Positions 1-6,618 are shown, counted from the stretch's first letter. The stretch: DNA of 9,863 nt from Desulfobacteraceae bacterium (GCA_030669265.1 DAOVDY010000012.1:1-9863), one strand, 5' to 3'. Numbers and translations are program-made. The notes: a model not told the origin generated them from the sequence alone.

Positions 1-1
1 T

Positions 2-321
2 CGCCACCAGCGCCATGGACATCTGTTCCAAAACAGGTATAAATCAATTCTTTGGAAAAAGTCCTTGATATCGTGGCGGGATATTTTGATCTGGATTCCA
101 ACATATTGACCTTGCCAGGTAGGGGGAGAAAAGTTTCACGAGCCAGGTCAGTTTTCTGCGCTCTGGCAATTGACCTGTTTGGATATTCAGGTGCTGAATT
201 TGCCCGAGCGTTGAGCCTTACCCCTTCCGCCGTAAGTAAGTCGGTAGTCAAAGGTCGAGAAGACGAGCTTACCAGAGTAATTGAAAATTATCTTATGACG
301 CTGCTTGAGAGACAGAAATAG
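2..321 (+). pseudogene. Y1/HUH (IS200-like, REP-associated type) transposase remnant
   Basis: Broken transposase gene. Bases 2-52 read, in one frame, RHQRHGHLFQNRYKSIL, the conserved block that follows the active-site helix in Y1 transposases of the REP-associated (RAYT) group. From base 52 the next frame stays open to the TAG at 319-321 and encodes the typical C-terminal domain of long members of this group: a basic GRGRKVSRAR segment followed by a DnaA-like helix-turn-helix (GYSGAEFARALSLTPSAVSKSV). In intact relatives these blocks are in the same frame and separated by well over 100 residues, including the ARYIHLNP-type motif, which is absent here. An internal deletion plus a frame change therefore joined them near base 52. 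The TTG at 52 has no ribosome-binding site, and the upstream frame has a stop at 40-42, so the open C-terminal part is probably not translated. The N-terminal HUH histidines would lie before the window. Confidence 0.8.
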
Positions 322-457
322 ACTGTGTAGCCCCGGAAAAAATGCATTATTCATCTTTTCATGAGCCAATTTCACCAATTTCCCAACTCACTCAATACTC
401 TTCCTAAAAGGCGCCTTAAATATCATCTCAGCTTTATTCAAACAACTGCGCACTCAG

Positions 458-505
458 TGGGTCAGTTTTCATGAGCACAAATGGGTCAGTTTCTGTGAGC
501 GTTGA
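458..505 (-). repeat. Solitary IS21-like end (two tandem copies of a ~19-bp motif)
   Basis: TGGGTCAGTTTTCATGAGC at 458-476 recurs 24 bp later at 482-500 as TGGGTCAGTTTCTGTGAGC (three mismatches), followed by GTTGA. Read on the minus strand this begins TCAACGCTCAC and contains two AAACTGACCCA units. That is the layout of IS21-family ends, which carry repeated transposase-binding sites behind a terminus close to TGTCAACG. The terminal TG is not preserved (CC here). The element body should extend leftward, but no istA/istB sequence is present and no partner end was found, so this is read as a solo-end remnant. The family assignment rests on recalled motif similarity only. Confidence 0.45.
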
Positions 506-533
506 GGATCGATGAAGTTATGAACATATTATC

Positions 534-556
534 GGCTCCTCATAAGAATTTGTGGG
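534..556 (+). repeat. Left terminal inverted repeat of the 290-bp element
   Basis: This 23-bp arm is identical to the reverse complement of 801-823. Inward of the arm the sequence is CAAAAAAGG, which does not match the corresponding inner flank of the right arm, so the repeat is bounded at 23 bp. Confidence 0.85.
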
Positions 557-800
557 CAAAAAAGGAATAAATTTAGAAAAATGCGAACTCGGAGTTCCCT
601 TTCGCTTTCTTAGAAACTGAAACCCATTTTATACGCAATTTTTTGGTCAAAGCTAAAACATGTTTCACCGAAATAGTTTGAATAGGATTCCGTTAATCCA
701 TATTTCAATTTTTCTAATCCATACGGAAATCTAAATTGATGCGCATCATATTTAACTATATGAATTTACATTGTTTATTATGCCGAATAGACAATATTAA

Positions 801-823
801 CCCACAAATTCTTATGAGGAGCC
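801..823 (-). repeat. Right terminal inverted repeat of the 290-bp element
   Basis: Perfect 23-bp partner of 534-556. It ends 19 bp before the TTGACA box at 843, so the element sits directly upstream of the promoter proposed for the TetR gene. Confidence 0.85.
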
Positions 824-842
824 TAAAAAAATAAAAAAATAC

Positions 843-871
843 TTGACAAAAATTTTTTATGCTGTTAGACA
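843..871 (+). promoter_or_regulatory. Candidate sigma-70-type promoter of the TetR gene
   Basis: A consensus -35 box TTGACA (843-848) is followed, after 17 bp, by TAGACA (866-871), a weak -10 box that matches TATAAT at three of six positions. Transcription would begin near 878, inside the first codons of the longest reading frame. That favours translation from ATG 922 and a leader of about 44 nt. The strong -35 and correct spacing support it; the poor -10 and lack of any test keep confidence modest. Confidence 0.4.
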
Positions 872-921
872 TAAATCGAGCGCTCGTTCTAAACCGTGAA
901 CAAACTTACTTTTATATAGTC

Positions 922-1587
922 ATGTCAAACCCATCTTTTGCTGATTATAAATCATTTAGGCCGGAATTTTCCGAGGATTTGATTCCAACCTCGGCCAAAG
1001 ACCTCATTATTATCGAGAGAAAACAAAAGCAAATTGTGAAGGGCGCATGCAAGATATTCTTTAAGAAGGGGTATCATCCGACTACCATCCGCGAGATAGC
1101 AAAAGCCTGCGGTATGTCCATTGGTCAACTATATCATTATATATCCTGCAAAGATGACGTTTTGTATCTTGTGCACAAACATATGCAAACAATTTGGTAT
1201 GAGCACTTAAAAGACTCAGGCATTGAAGAAATTAATGACCCTTTGCAAATGCTGACCAAGGTCCTACATCATACCTTGCAATTTATGGATGAAAATAGAA
1301 AGCTGTTTCAATTTATCTATTCAGAAAGCAAATATCTGGATAAGAAATATTTACATGTTGTTTTGGAAATGGATAACAAAAATGTGGTTGGTTTCTATCG
1401 TCGGCTGTTAGCGGAGGTAAACAAACAGAATCAAATCAAAGTCGACATAGATTTTGCAGGGAGCCTGCTTGCTTATCTCATGGTTTTTCTTCCGCTAAGG
1501 GGCTGGACTCTTCGAGATAAACCAATAGAGGGGAGTATCGACTCTTTAATTGATTTTATTTTAAGAGGATTAGGTGTTATTCAGTAG
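922..1587 (+). CDS. TetR/AcrR-family transcriptional regulator
   Basis: One-component DNA-binding repressor. From ATG 922 it is 221 residues, a normal TetR length. Residues ~33-80 form the TetR_N domain: a first helix (KQIVKGACKIFFKKG), then the helix-turn-helix TTIREIAKACGMSIGQLYHY and the usual KDDVLY exit. The rest is a helical ligand/dimer domain that I cannot tie to a known effector. The frame is open from ATG 859 (242 residues), but the extra 21 residues are unlike a TetR start, and the best promoter overlaps codon 859. Neither ATG has a clear Shine-Dalgarno site, so the start is uncertain. It is encoded on the same strand as and 126 bp before the flavoprotein gene, and probably controls the downstream genes. 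Regulators in acyl-CoA ligase loci often sense a CoA thioester; that role is inferred here. Confidence 0.88.
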   Translation: MSNPSFADYKSFRPEFSEDLIPTSAKDLIIIERKQKQIVKGACKIFFKKGYHPTTIREIAKACGMSIGQLYHYISCKDDVLYLVHKHMQTIWYEHLKDSGIEEINDPLQMLTKVLHHTLQFMDENRKLFQFIYSESKYLDKKYLHVVLEMDNKNVVGFYRRLLAEVNKQNQIKVDIDFAGSLLAYLMVFLPLRGWTLRDKPIEGSIDSLIDFILRGLGVIQ

Positions 1588-1608
1588 TTAATCCTTTAGG
1601 CAAGAAAT

Positions 1609-1628
1609 GGACAAATGCGGACAATATG
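1609..1628 (+). promoter_or_regulatory. Tandem 10-bp repeat, possible operator ahead of the catabolic genes
   Basis: GGACAAATGC (1609-1618) is followed immediately by GGACAATATG (1619-1628). The repeat period is one helical turn, so both copies face the same side of the DNA. It lies in the 126-bp gap between the TetR gene and the flavoprotein gene. A weak inverted pair, TTTGT/ACAAA (1656-1660 and 1667-1671), lies further down. TetR operators are usually palindromic, so the assignment is tentative. I found no convincing -35/-10 pair in this gap. Confidence 0.2.
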
Positions 1629-1697
1629 TTTTTTACTCCGATAGGAATGATGAACTTTGTTATGGCACAAATTACATGATTCAAAAATTTAATTCTT

Positions 1698-1706
1698 AGA
1701 GGAGGT
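1698..1706 (+). promoter_or_regulatory. Strong ribosome-binding site fixing a GTG start
   Basis: AGAGGAGGT, a near-perfect anti-16S match, ends 7 nt before GTG 1714 and supports this non-ATG start for the flavoprotein. Confidence 0.8.
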
Positions 1707-1713
1707 TATTAGA

Positions 1714-3210
1714 GTGGCGATCAGAACTCCACAAGAGTACATAGAAAGCTTAAAGGATAACCGAGTTGTCTACTGTCTGGGAGAGAGAGTAAAAGACGTT
1801 ACCCAACACCCCATACTGAAAATTTGTATTAATTGGATGGCAATGGATTTTGTTCTACAGCAAGATCCTCGGTATCAGGCTCTTGTCACTGAAAAAGACG
1901 AGGAAGGTGAGTTAGTGAGCTTTGTTTTTCAGCCACAAAGGAATGTTGAGGATCTTCTCAGATTAAGAGAGATTGTCAAATTGTGGGCTCGTGTCTGCTA
2001 TGGGAAGCCATCAGGCGCTAAGTTTGTGGGCAAGGACGGCCTGAATGCAGTGACAGTAGTCGCCCAACGGGTTGATAAACAGTTTGATACTAACTACTCT
2101 GAGCGAGTTGAAGAATATAGGAAATACCTGCAAAAAACAGATGCTACTATCGCTTTGGGTATGACCGATGTTAAGGGCGACAGAAGTCTTCGCCCCTCCC
2201 AGCAACAACCCCACCAGGACTATTATGTGAGGATTGTGGACGAGCTTAGTGATGGTATCGTTGTAAGGGGGGCTAAGGCACATATCAGCGAGGCCCCCCT
2301 TTCAAATGAGATAATTGTCTTACCCTGTCGGGCTATGCGTGAAGACGACAAAGACTATGCTGTTTGTTTTGCGGTCCCGGCTAATGCTGAAGGCCTGACG
2401 CTGATCTCCGCTGAACCCGAGATAAGAGAACCAAATAATTTTTTTGATTACCCCCTAAGTGCAAGTATCTATCTTAATGATGCTATGGTTATATTTGATG
2501 ATGTTTTCATTCCCAAAGAAAGAGTATTTTTAAAAGGAGAGTGGTCGTTTGCTGGTCAGATAGCCTATATGTTTGGTAATTTCCATCGCCTTAGTGCTGA
2601 GACTTATAAAGCTGCGGAACTTGAACTTGTTGTCGGTGCCGCGGCGTTAATGGCTGAATATAATAACGTAGCAAGAGCACCCCATATCAGGGATATGCTT
2701 ACATGGCTTGTCCAGTATGCTGAGGCAACAGAGGTCATGGGTAGAGCCGCCTGTGAGTATTGTGTGTCTGAGGCTGATTCGAATTTGGTGTATCCCAATC
2801 CAATGTATGCCAATATAACCAAGTTATTCTTTGCCGATAATTGGCACCAGGCAACCAAGTATCTTCAGGATATAGCTGGAGGTATAGTTGCTACTGCTCC
2901 TTCAGGGAAAGACTATTTTAATCCTGAGACACATGACATGATTGAGAAATATTTAGGGGGGAAGGCTGGTGTCCCGACAGAACATAGACTCAGGTTAATT
3001 AAACTAATTCGGGATTTGACTTCTTCCTATGAGGATGTTCTTACGCTACATGCAGAGGGTTCTTTGGCTGCTCAAAGACTTTCTATCTACGCCTTGGCTG
3101 ATTTTGAGCGATACAAAGCAGCGGCAAAAAGGGCGGCCAGAATTAAGGATGAGGTTGAGCACCCTCTGTATAGCCAATTGCCTGACTTTCCACCAAGAAG
3201 CTTAGCTTGA
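1714..3210 (+). CDS. HpaB/4-hydroxybutyryl-CoA dehydratase-family flavoprotein, Fe-S ligands missing
   Basis: Cytoplasmic 498-residue protein of the 4-hydroxyphenylacetate 3-hydroxylase / 4-hydroxybutyryl-CoA dehydratase superfamily (AbfD is about 490). Visible hallmarks are the N-terminal RTPQEYIESLKDNRVVY block, GMTDVKGDRS (149-158), GAKAHISEAP (186-195), the DDVFIPKERVFL segment (262-273) and FHRLSAETYK (290-299). By family knowledge, AbfD binds a [4Fe-4S] cluster through Cys99, Cys103, His292 and Cys299. Here His291 is kept, but the Cys299 position is Tyr298, the AbfD Tyr296 position is Ala295, and the Cys99/Cys103 region reads GAKFVGKDG without cysteine. The AbfD dehydratase reaction is therefore unlikely. 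The HpaB Arg/Tyr/His catalytic set is not obvious either. Flavin binding is probable; the reaction is unknown. It precedes an acyl-CoA ligase by 31 bp, so its substrate may be that acid or its CoA ester. Confidence 0.85.
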   Translation: MAIRTPQEYIESLKDNRVVYCLGERVKDVTQHPILKICINWMAMDFVLQQDPRYQALVTEKDEEGELVSFVFQPQRNVEDLLRLREIVKLWARVCYGKPSGAKFVGKDGLNAVTVVAQRVDKQFDTNYSERVEEYRKYLQKTDATIALGMTDVKGDRSLRPSQQQPHQDYYVRIVDELSDGIVVRGAKAHISEAPLSNEIIVLPCRAMREDDKDYAVCFAVPANAEGLTLISAEPEIREPNNFFDYPLSASIYLNDAMVIFDDVFIPKERVFLKGEWSFAGQIAYMFGNFHRLSAETYKAAELELVVGAAALMAEYNNVARAPHIRDMLTWLVQYAEATEVMGRAACEYCVSEADSNLVYPNPMYANITKLFFADNWHQATKYLQDIAGGIVATAPSGKDYFNPETHDMIEKYLGGKAGVPTEHRLRLIKLIRDLTSSYEDVLTLHAEGSLAAQRLSIYALADFERYKAAAKRAARIKDEVEHPLYSQLPDFPPRSLA

Positions 3211-3230
3211 ATTTTTTCCAGTGATACTTG

Positions 3231-3235
3231 AGGAG
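3231..3235 (+). promoter_or_regulatory. Ribosome-binding site that selects ATG 3242 for the ligase
   Basis: AGGAG lies 6 nt before ATG 3242. It falls inside the longer reading frame that begins at GTG 3221, which itself has no such site, so 3242 is chosen. Confidence 0.75.
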
Positions 3236-3241
3236 TTATTT

Positions 3242-4990
3242 ATGAACAGCGAAGTTAAGAAAAATGAAAACAGAAACATTTATTTAAAGAAGCCTTGGCT
3301 CAAATTTTATCCTGAAGGACTTGCTGCCAATGTTGATATCCCCAATATTTCTTTAGTGGAAGCTTTTGATGATGCAGTTATGAAATGGAAAAATAAAACT
3401 GCCATTGTATTTTACGGCAAGAAACTGGATTACGTGGAGATAGGAGATAAAGTTGATAGATTCGCTACCGCTCTTTGTGAGTTAGGTGTAAAAAAGGGAG
3501 ATAAAGTTGCCTTATATATGCTGAATTGTCCTCAATTTCTTATTGCCTATTTTGCGGCCCTTAAGGCTGGCGCTGTTTTGACAACCATTAGTCCGGTTTA
3601 TGTGACCGTGGAGATTAAGCACCAGCTTGAAGACAGCGGCACGGAGACTTTAATCTGTCAAGACATACTTTTTGACTTTGTCCAGAAAACGAATGTCAAA
3701 TTAAAAAATGTCATCCTAACTCGTATTGATGAATATTTGCCAAAAGTCAAAAAACTATTAGGTAAAACTATACTTAAAAGTATTTACCAAAAAATGGAGA
3801 TTCCGGTCGTGGAAATTGACAAAACCGAAGATGTGCACTGGTTTCAAGACCTGATAAAAAATACGGCGCCAAACCCTCCAAAAATTGAATTTGAGCCGAA
3901 GGAAGATCTGGCCGTGTTGCCTTATACCGGAGGAACAACAGGGCTACCCAAAGGCGTGATGCTTACCCATTTTAATATTATCGCTGATGCAACAATAAAC
4001 CAGGCCTTTTGGTCTTTCAGTTTTGAAGAGGGGAGAAACCTTGAAGAAGGTAAAGAGGTTATGGCAGCTTATTTGCCCTTTTACCATATTTTCGGTCAAG
4101 TGACTGTTATGATTACTGGATTAGTTTGTGGTTACAAGCTTGTCATATTTACTACTCCTGATCCTGATGACATATTAAAGAGTATCGGAAGGGAAGGTGT
4201 GACCTTTTTTTTAGGTGTGCCGAGTTTATATGAGCTTCTTAATGATTATGAGAAGACCGATAGGGTTGATTGGAAGCGTCTGAAATTTGTTTTTTCTGGT
4301 GCAGATGCTCTTCTTGATGATACAGCCAAAAACTGGGAAAGACGCGTAGGAACTGAGATATACGAAGGCCTTGGGTTAAGCGAGACATCTTCAGGAATCC
4401 ATGTCAATCCACTCGGAAGGCGAAAGGTCGGTTCATTTGGAATCCCTTTGCCAAATACAACGGCAGGTCTTATTGATCCTGAAACAGAGGAATTTGTACC
4501 TGTTGGGGAAATAGGTGAATTGATTGTCAAAGGTCCGGAAGTAACTAAGGGTTATTGGAACAATCCTGAGGAAACGGGCGAAGCTTTTATGCAAATGGCA
4601 GGAGAAGAATGGCTTAAAACTGGTGATTTGGCGCGGATGGATGAGGAGGGTTATTTTTATTTTTACGACAGAAAAAAGGATTTGATCAAATACAAGGGTT
4701 ATTCAGTATTCGCTCGGGAAGTTGAGGATGTTTTAAAATCCCATCCGAAAATCATGGAAGCAGCAGTTATTGGAGTTCCTGATCCCAGAGTAGGGGCGAA
4801 TATTAAAGCAGCGGTAGTGATGGAAGCTGATGCGAGGGGTAAATTATCGGAAGAGGCAATTATTAATTACTGTAAAGAGAAACTGGCCCACTATAAGGTA
4901 CCCAGAATTATAGAATTCAGAGGAGAGATCCCAAAGACGGATGTCGGCAAAGTGTCGCGAAGGGAATTAAGAGAGGAAATTGAAGGTTAA
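3242..4990 (+). CDS. AMP-forming acyl-CoA synthetase (fatty/carboxylic acid-CoA ligase)
   Basis: Activates a carboxylic acid with ATP to an acyl-adenylate and then transfers it to CoA. The protein has 582 residues, within the usual 500-600. The core motifs are in order: phosphate-binding YTGGTTGLPKG (228-238), adenine-binding YEGLGLSET (374-382), TGD with the ribose-binding Asp462, the DRKKDLIKYKGYSV hinge (476-489), and PKTDVGKVSRREL near the end with the likely catalytic Lys570. All key residues are present, so the enzyme should be active. Overall it resembles long/medium-chain fatty acyl-CoA ligases, but the acid cannot be read from the sequence; an aromatic or alicyclic acid is equally possible. 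The stop is one base before the next start codon, which implies translational coupling to the transporter ATPase and links activation to import. No signal peptide or membrane segment is seen. Confidence 0.92.
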   Translation: MNSEVKKNENRNIYLKKPWLKFYPEGLAANVDIPNISLVEAFDDAVMKWKNKTAIVFYGKKLDYVEIGDKVDRFATALCELGVKKGDKVALYMLNCPQFLIAYFAALKAGAVLTTISPVYVTVEIKHQLEDSGTETLICQDILFDFVQKTNVKLKNVILTRIDEYLPKVKKLLGKTILKSIYQKMEIPVVEIDKTEDVHWFQDLIKNTAPNPPKIEFEPKEDLAVLPYTGGTTGLPKGVMLTHFNIIADATINQAFWSFSFEEGRNLEEGKEVMAAYLPFYHIFGQVTVMITGLVCGYKLVIFTTPDPDDILKSIGREGVTFFLGVPSLYELLNDYEKTDRVDWKRLKFVFSGADALLDDTAKNWERRVGTEIYEGLGLSETSSGIHVNPLGRRKVGSFGIPLPNTTAGLIDPETEEFVPVGEIGELIVKGPEVTKGYWNNPEETGEAFMQMAGEEWLKTGDLARMDEEGYFYFYDRKKDLIKYKGYSVFAREVEDVLKSHPKIMEAAVIGVPDPRVGANIKAAVVMEADARGKLSEEAIINYCKEKLAHYKVPRIIEFRGEIPKTDVGKVSRRELREEIEG

Positions 4991-4991
4991 A

Positions 4992-5756
4992 ATGGCCTCT
5001 TTATTGATAGTTGAAAATTTGACAAAGCGTTTTGGGGGTCTTACTGCGGTAAATGATGCTTCTTTTCAAATTGCAAGAGATGAAATTGTGGGTCTCATCG
5101 GTCCTAACGGATCGGGTAAAACTACTCTTATACGTCTCATAACAGGTGCATTGAAACCCGATGCAGGGATAGTAAAATTCAGAGGAGAAGATATTACAAA
5201 AAAACCGTCTTGGGAAATTGTTAAGAAAGGAATCTCGGCCACACATCAAGTAGTAAGGCCATTTCGCGGTTTGCCTATCATTGCAAATGTGATGATTGGT
5301 TGTATCGGTGCAGGGAAAGCAAAAAGAGGAGAGTGGGTAAAAAGAATTGAGGCCAAGGCACAGGATGCATTGGAATTCTGCGGGATTGCTCATCTGGCGA
5401 AGGAATTAGCTTCAGTTCTATCCCACGGTGATTTAACCAGGCTGGAAATAGCACGAGCCCTTGCCACTGAGTCGGAATTACTTATGCTCGATGAGCCGTT
5501 TGGGGGATTAAATCCCAACGAAACAGAACTGATGGCAAAATCAATAAAGAGGCTGCACAAAGGTGGCAGATTTGGGAGGTTGCATAGCGAAGGGCCTGCT
5601 ATGCTTATCGTGGAACACAAATTGGCAGCCTTAATGAAAATAGTAGATAGAGTCATCGTCCTCAACTATGGTTCTATCCTCGCGGTTGGCCCCCCTGAAG
5701 AGATAGTAAGGGACGAAAAGGTAATAGAAGCTTATATGGGGCGGAATTTACAGTAG
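4992..5756 (+). CDS. livG: Branched-chain amino acid-type ABC transporter ATP-binding protein LivG
   Basis: One of the two cytoplasmic ATPases of a Liv/HAAT importer, 254 residues. Walker A GPNGSGKTT is at 37-45, the Q-loop Gln at 86, the signature LSHGD at 143-147 (LivG proteins commonly depart from LSGGQ), Walker B LLMLDE at 163-168 and the switch His at 209 (IVEHKL). It ends with the LivG-like PPEEIVRDEKVIEAYMG. Residues ~191-203 form a slightly longer, Gly/Arg-rich linker before the last strand than is usual. ATG 4992 has GAAGG 5 nt upstream and lies one base after the ligase stop. TTG 4980, which would overlap the ligase gene, is also open but less likely. LivF follows after 14 bp. Its pairing with LivF, LivH and LivM supports the subunit identity; the transported ligand remains unknown. 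Confidence 0.93.
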   Translation: MASLLIVENLTKRFGGLTAVNDASFQIARDEIVGLIGPNGSGKTTLIRLITGALKPDAGIVKFRGEDITKKPSWEIVKKGISATHQVVRPFRGLPIIANVMIGCIGAGKAKRGEWVKRIEAKAQDALEFCGIAHLAKELASVLSHGDLTRLEIARALATESELLMLDEPFGGLNPNETELMAKSIKRLHKGGRFGRLHSEGPAMLIVEHKLAALMKIVDRVIVLNYGSILAVGPPEEIVRDEKVIEAYMGRNLQ

Positions 5757-5762
5757 GGAGGT
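5756..5762 (+). promoter_or_regulatory. Ribosome-binding site fixing the TTG start of livF
   Basis: GGGAGGT overlaps the last base of the livG stop and ends 8 nt before TTG 5771. The protein then begins FLEVKDITVAY, as LivF proteins normally do, so the rare start is credible. Confidence 0.75.
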
Positions 5763-5770
5763 CTTCTGAA

Positions 5771-6526
5771 TTGTTCCTCGAGGTGAAAGATATAACTGTT
5801 GCTTACGATACCGCACTGGTGTTGGATGGTGTAAGTTTAGGGATTAATGAAGGTGAATTCGTGAGTATTATAGGCGCTAACGGAGCCGGGAAAACTACAT
5901 TGCTTCGCACCATATGTGGCTTAATGGACTGGGAAAAAGAACTCATGAGGGGGATGAGGAAGGAGGTTTCGAATATCGTAATTGAGGGTGACATATTTTT
6001 TGATGGGGAGAAGATAAACAAGATAGCAGCGGCAAAAAGGGCCGAAAAGGGCCTAATACTTTGTCCAGAGGGAGGAAGACCCTTTCGCGAGTTGACAGTT
6101 CTCGATAACTTAAAAACTGGTGCATTTTTGATAAAAGAAAAGCAAAAAGTACAGCAAATTCTGGAGGAGGTTTACAAGCTGTTTCCTATACTAAGAGAAA
6201 GAGAGAAGCAAGTATCGGGCACCTTGTCAGGTGGAGAGAGAACGATGCTTGCTATTGGAAGGTCACTAATGTCAAATCCCAAGATTTTATTGATTGATGA
6301 ACCTTCCCTTGGACTGGCCCCAAGGATTAAAGAAGAAGTATTTGGGCGAATAGAAGAGATTTATCAAGCGGGGGTTACGGTCCTCTTAGTAGAGCAGGAT
6401 GCGAATCGTGTCCTCAGTTTGTGTAGCAGGAATTATGTTTTGTCACAAGGTAGAGTTGTTTTTGAAGGGACTTCCGATAAGTTGCGAGGTGAAGAGAAGA
6501 TAAGAAAAATGTATTTGGGTCTGTAA
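5771..6526 (+). CDS. livF: Branched-chain amino acid-type ABC transporter ATP-binding protein LivF
   Basis: Second ATPase of the importer, 251 residues, somewhat longer than typical LivF (~235). Walker A GANGAGKTT is at 35-43, the signature LSGGE at 152-156 and Walker B ILLIDEP at 172-178. Two features typical of LivF and absent from LivG are present: Glu100 in CPEGGRPF at the Q-loop position, and Gln209 (VEQDA) in place of the switch His. The extra length is an insertion at ~53-74 (WEKELMRGMRKEV and following residues) between the first helix and the FFDGE strand. From memory, similar insertions occur in some LivF homologues, so it is likely a subfamily trait rather than damage. Translation starts at TTG. 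It follows livG by 14 bp. Confidence 0.93.
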   Translation: MFLEVKDITVAYDTALVLDGVSLGINEGEFVSIIGANGAGKTTLLRTICGLMDWEKELMRGMRKEVSNIVIEGDIFFDGEKINKIAAAKRAEKGLILCPEGGRPFRELTVLDNLKTGAFLIKEKQKVQQILEEVYKLFPILREREKQVSGTLSGGERTMLAIGRSLMSNPKILLIDEPSLGLAPRIKEEVFGRIEEIYQAGVTVLLVEQDANRVLSLCSRNYVLSQGRVVFEGTSDKLRGEEKIRKMYLGL

Positions 6527-6602
6527 TTATCACCGGCTTTTAATAATATCTTCTAACTTTTTTAGTGTCTGATGATTTTATGTGAAATGAAACTTTAACA
6601 TA

Positions 6603-6610
6603 AAAGGAGG
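6603..6610 (+). promoter_or_regulatory. Strong ribosome-binding site of the substrate-binding protein gene
   Basis: AAAGGAGG ends 8 nt before ATG 6619. A strong site suits a binding protein, which is usually needed in excess over the membrane subunits. The rest of the 92-bp gap (6527-6602) shows no convincing terminator hairpin or promoter pair. Confidence 0.7.
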
Positions 6611-6618
6611 GCTGTCTG

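Larger units (their letters stand above)
534..823. mobile_element. 290-bp MITE-like element with perfect 23-bp terminal inverted repeats
   Basis: Bases 534-556 (starting GGCTCCTCATAAG, ending TTTGTGGG) are the exact reverse complement of 801-823 (starting CCCACAAATTC, ending GAGGAGCC). The match stops abruptly on both sides of each arm. The 244-bp interior is AT-rich and codes for nothing. It contains a small inverted repeat (GAACTC 585-590 / GAGTTC 592-597), a 9-bp direct repeat TAATCCATA (694-702 and 715-723) and the palindrome GATGCGCATC (738-747). Size, long perfect arms and lack of genes fit a non-autonomous miniature element mobilised by a transposase encoded elsewhere. The GGCTC start recalls ISL3-family termini, which is a weak clue. 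No matching 8-bp target duplication is visible (ATATTATC left, TAAAAAAA right). Confidence 0.65.
322..842. other. Non-coding stretch made of mobile-element debris
   Basis: No credible gene lies between the transposase remnant and the TetR gene. The stretch holds a solitary IS21-like end (458-505) and a 290-bp inverted-repeat element (534-823), described separately. Bases 322-457 show only a 10-bp palindrome, AAGGCGCCTT at 408-417, whose role is unknown. Bases 506-533 and 824-842 are short spacers; the latter is almost entirely A and T. Confidence 0.7.

Noticed and set aside
52..321. Stand-alone 89-residue HTH protein starting at TTG 52
   Set aside because: No ribosome-binding site precedes TTG 52, and the sequence just upstream encodes, in another frame, an earlier block of the same transposase family. 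A remnant explains both.
322..457. REP-type palindromes expected beside a REP-associated transposase
   Set aside because: Only one 10-bp palindrome (408-417) is present, without the GTAG-type foot and repeated hairpins that define REP sequences.
526..831. 8-bp target-site duplication flanking the 290-bp element
   Set aside because: The left flank ATATTATC and right flank TAAAAAAA do not match; the duplication is absent or has decayed.
1714..3210. Calling this a bona fide 4-hydroxybutyryl-CoA dehydratase (abfD)
   Set aside because: The cysteine ligands of the [4Fe-4S] cluster are not present at the expected positions, so only family membership is claimed.
5001..5393. 130-residue minus-strand reading frame inside livG
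   Set aside because: It lies antisense to a gene with intact ABC ATPase motifs, and its translation (Cys/Phe/Asn-rich, no domain) looks like a shadow. The other minus-strand frames were dropped for the same reason.
6527..6618. Terminator between livF and the binding-protein gene
   Set aside because: There are T-rich stretches but no GC-rich stem, so no terminator is called.
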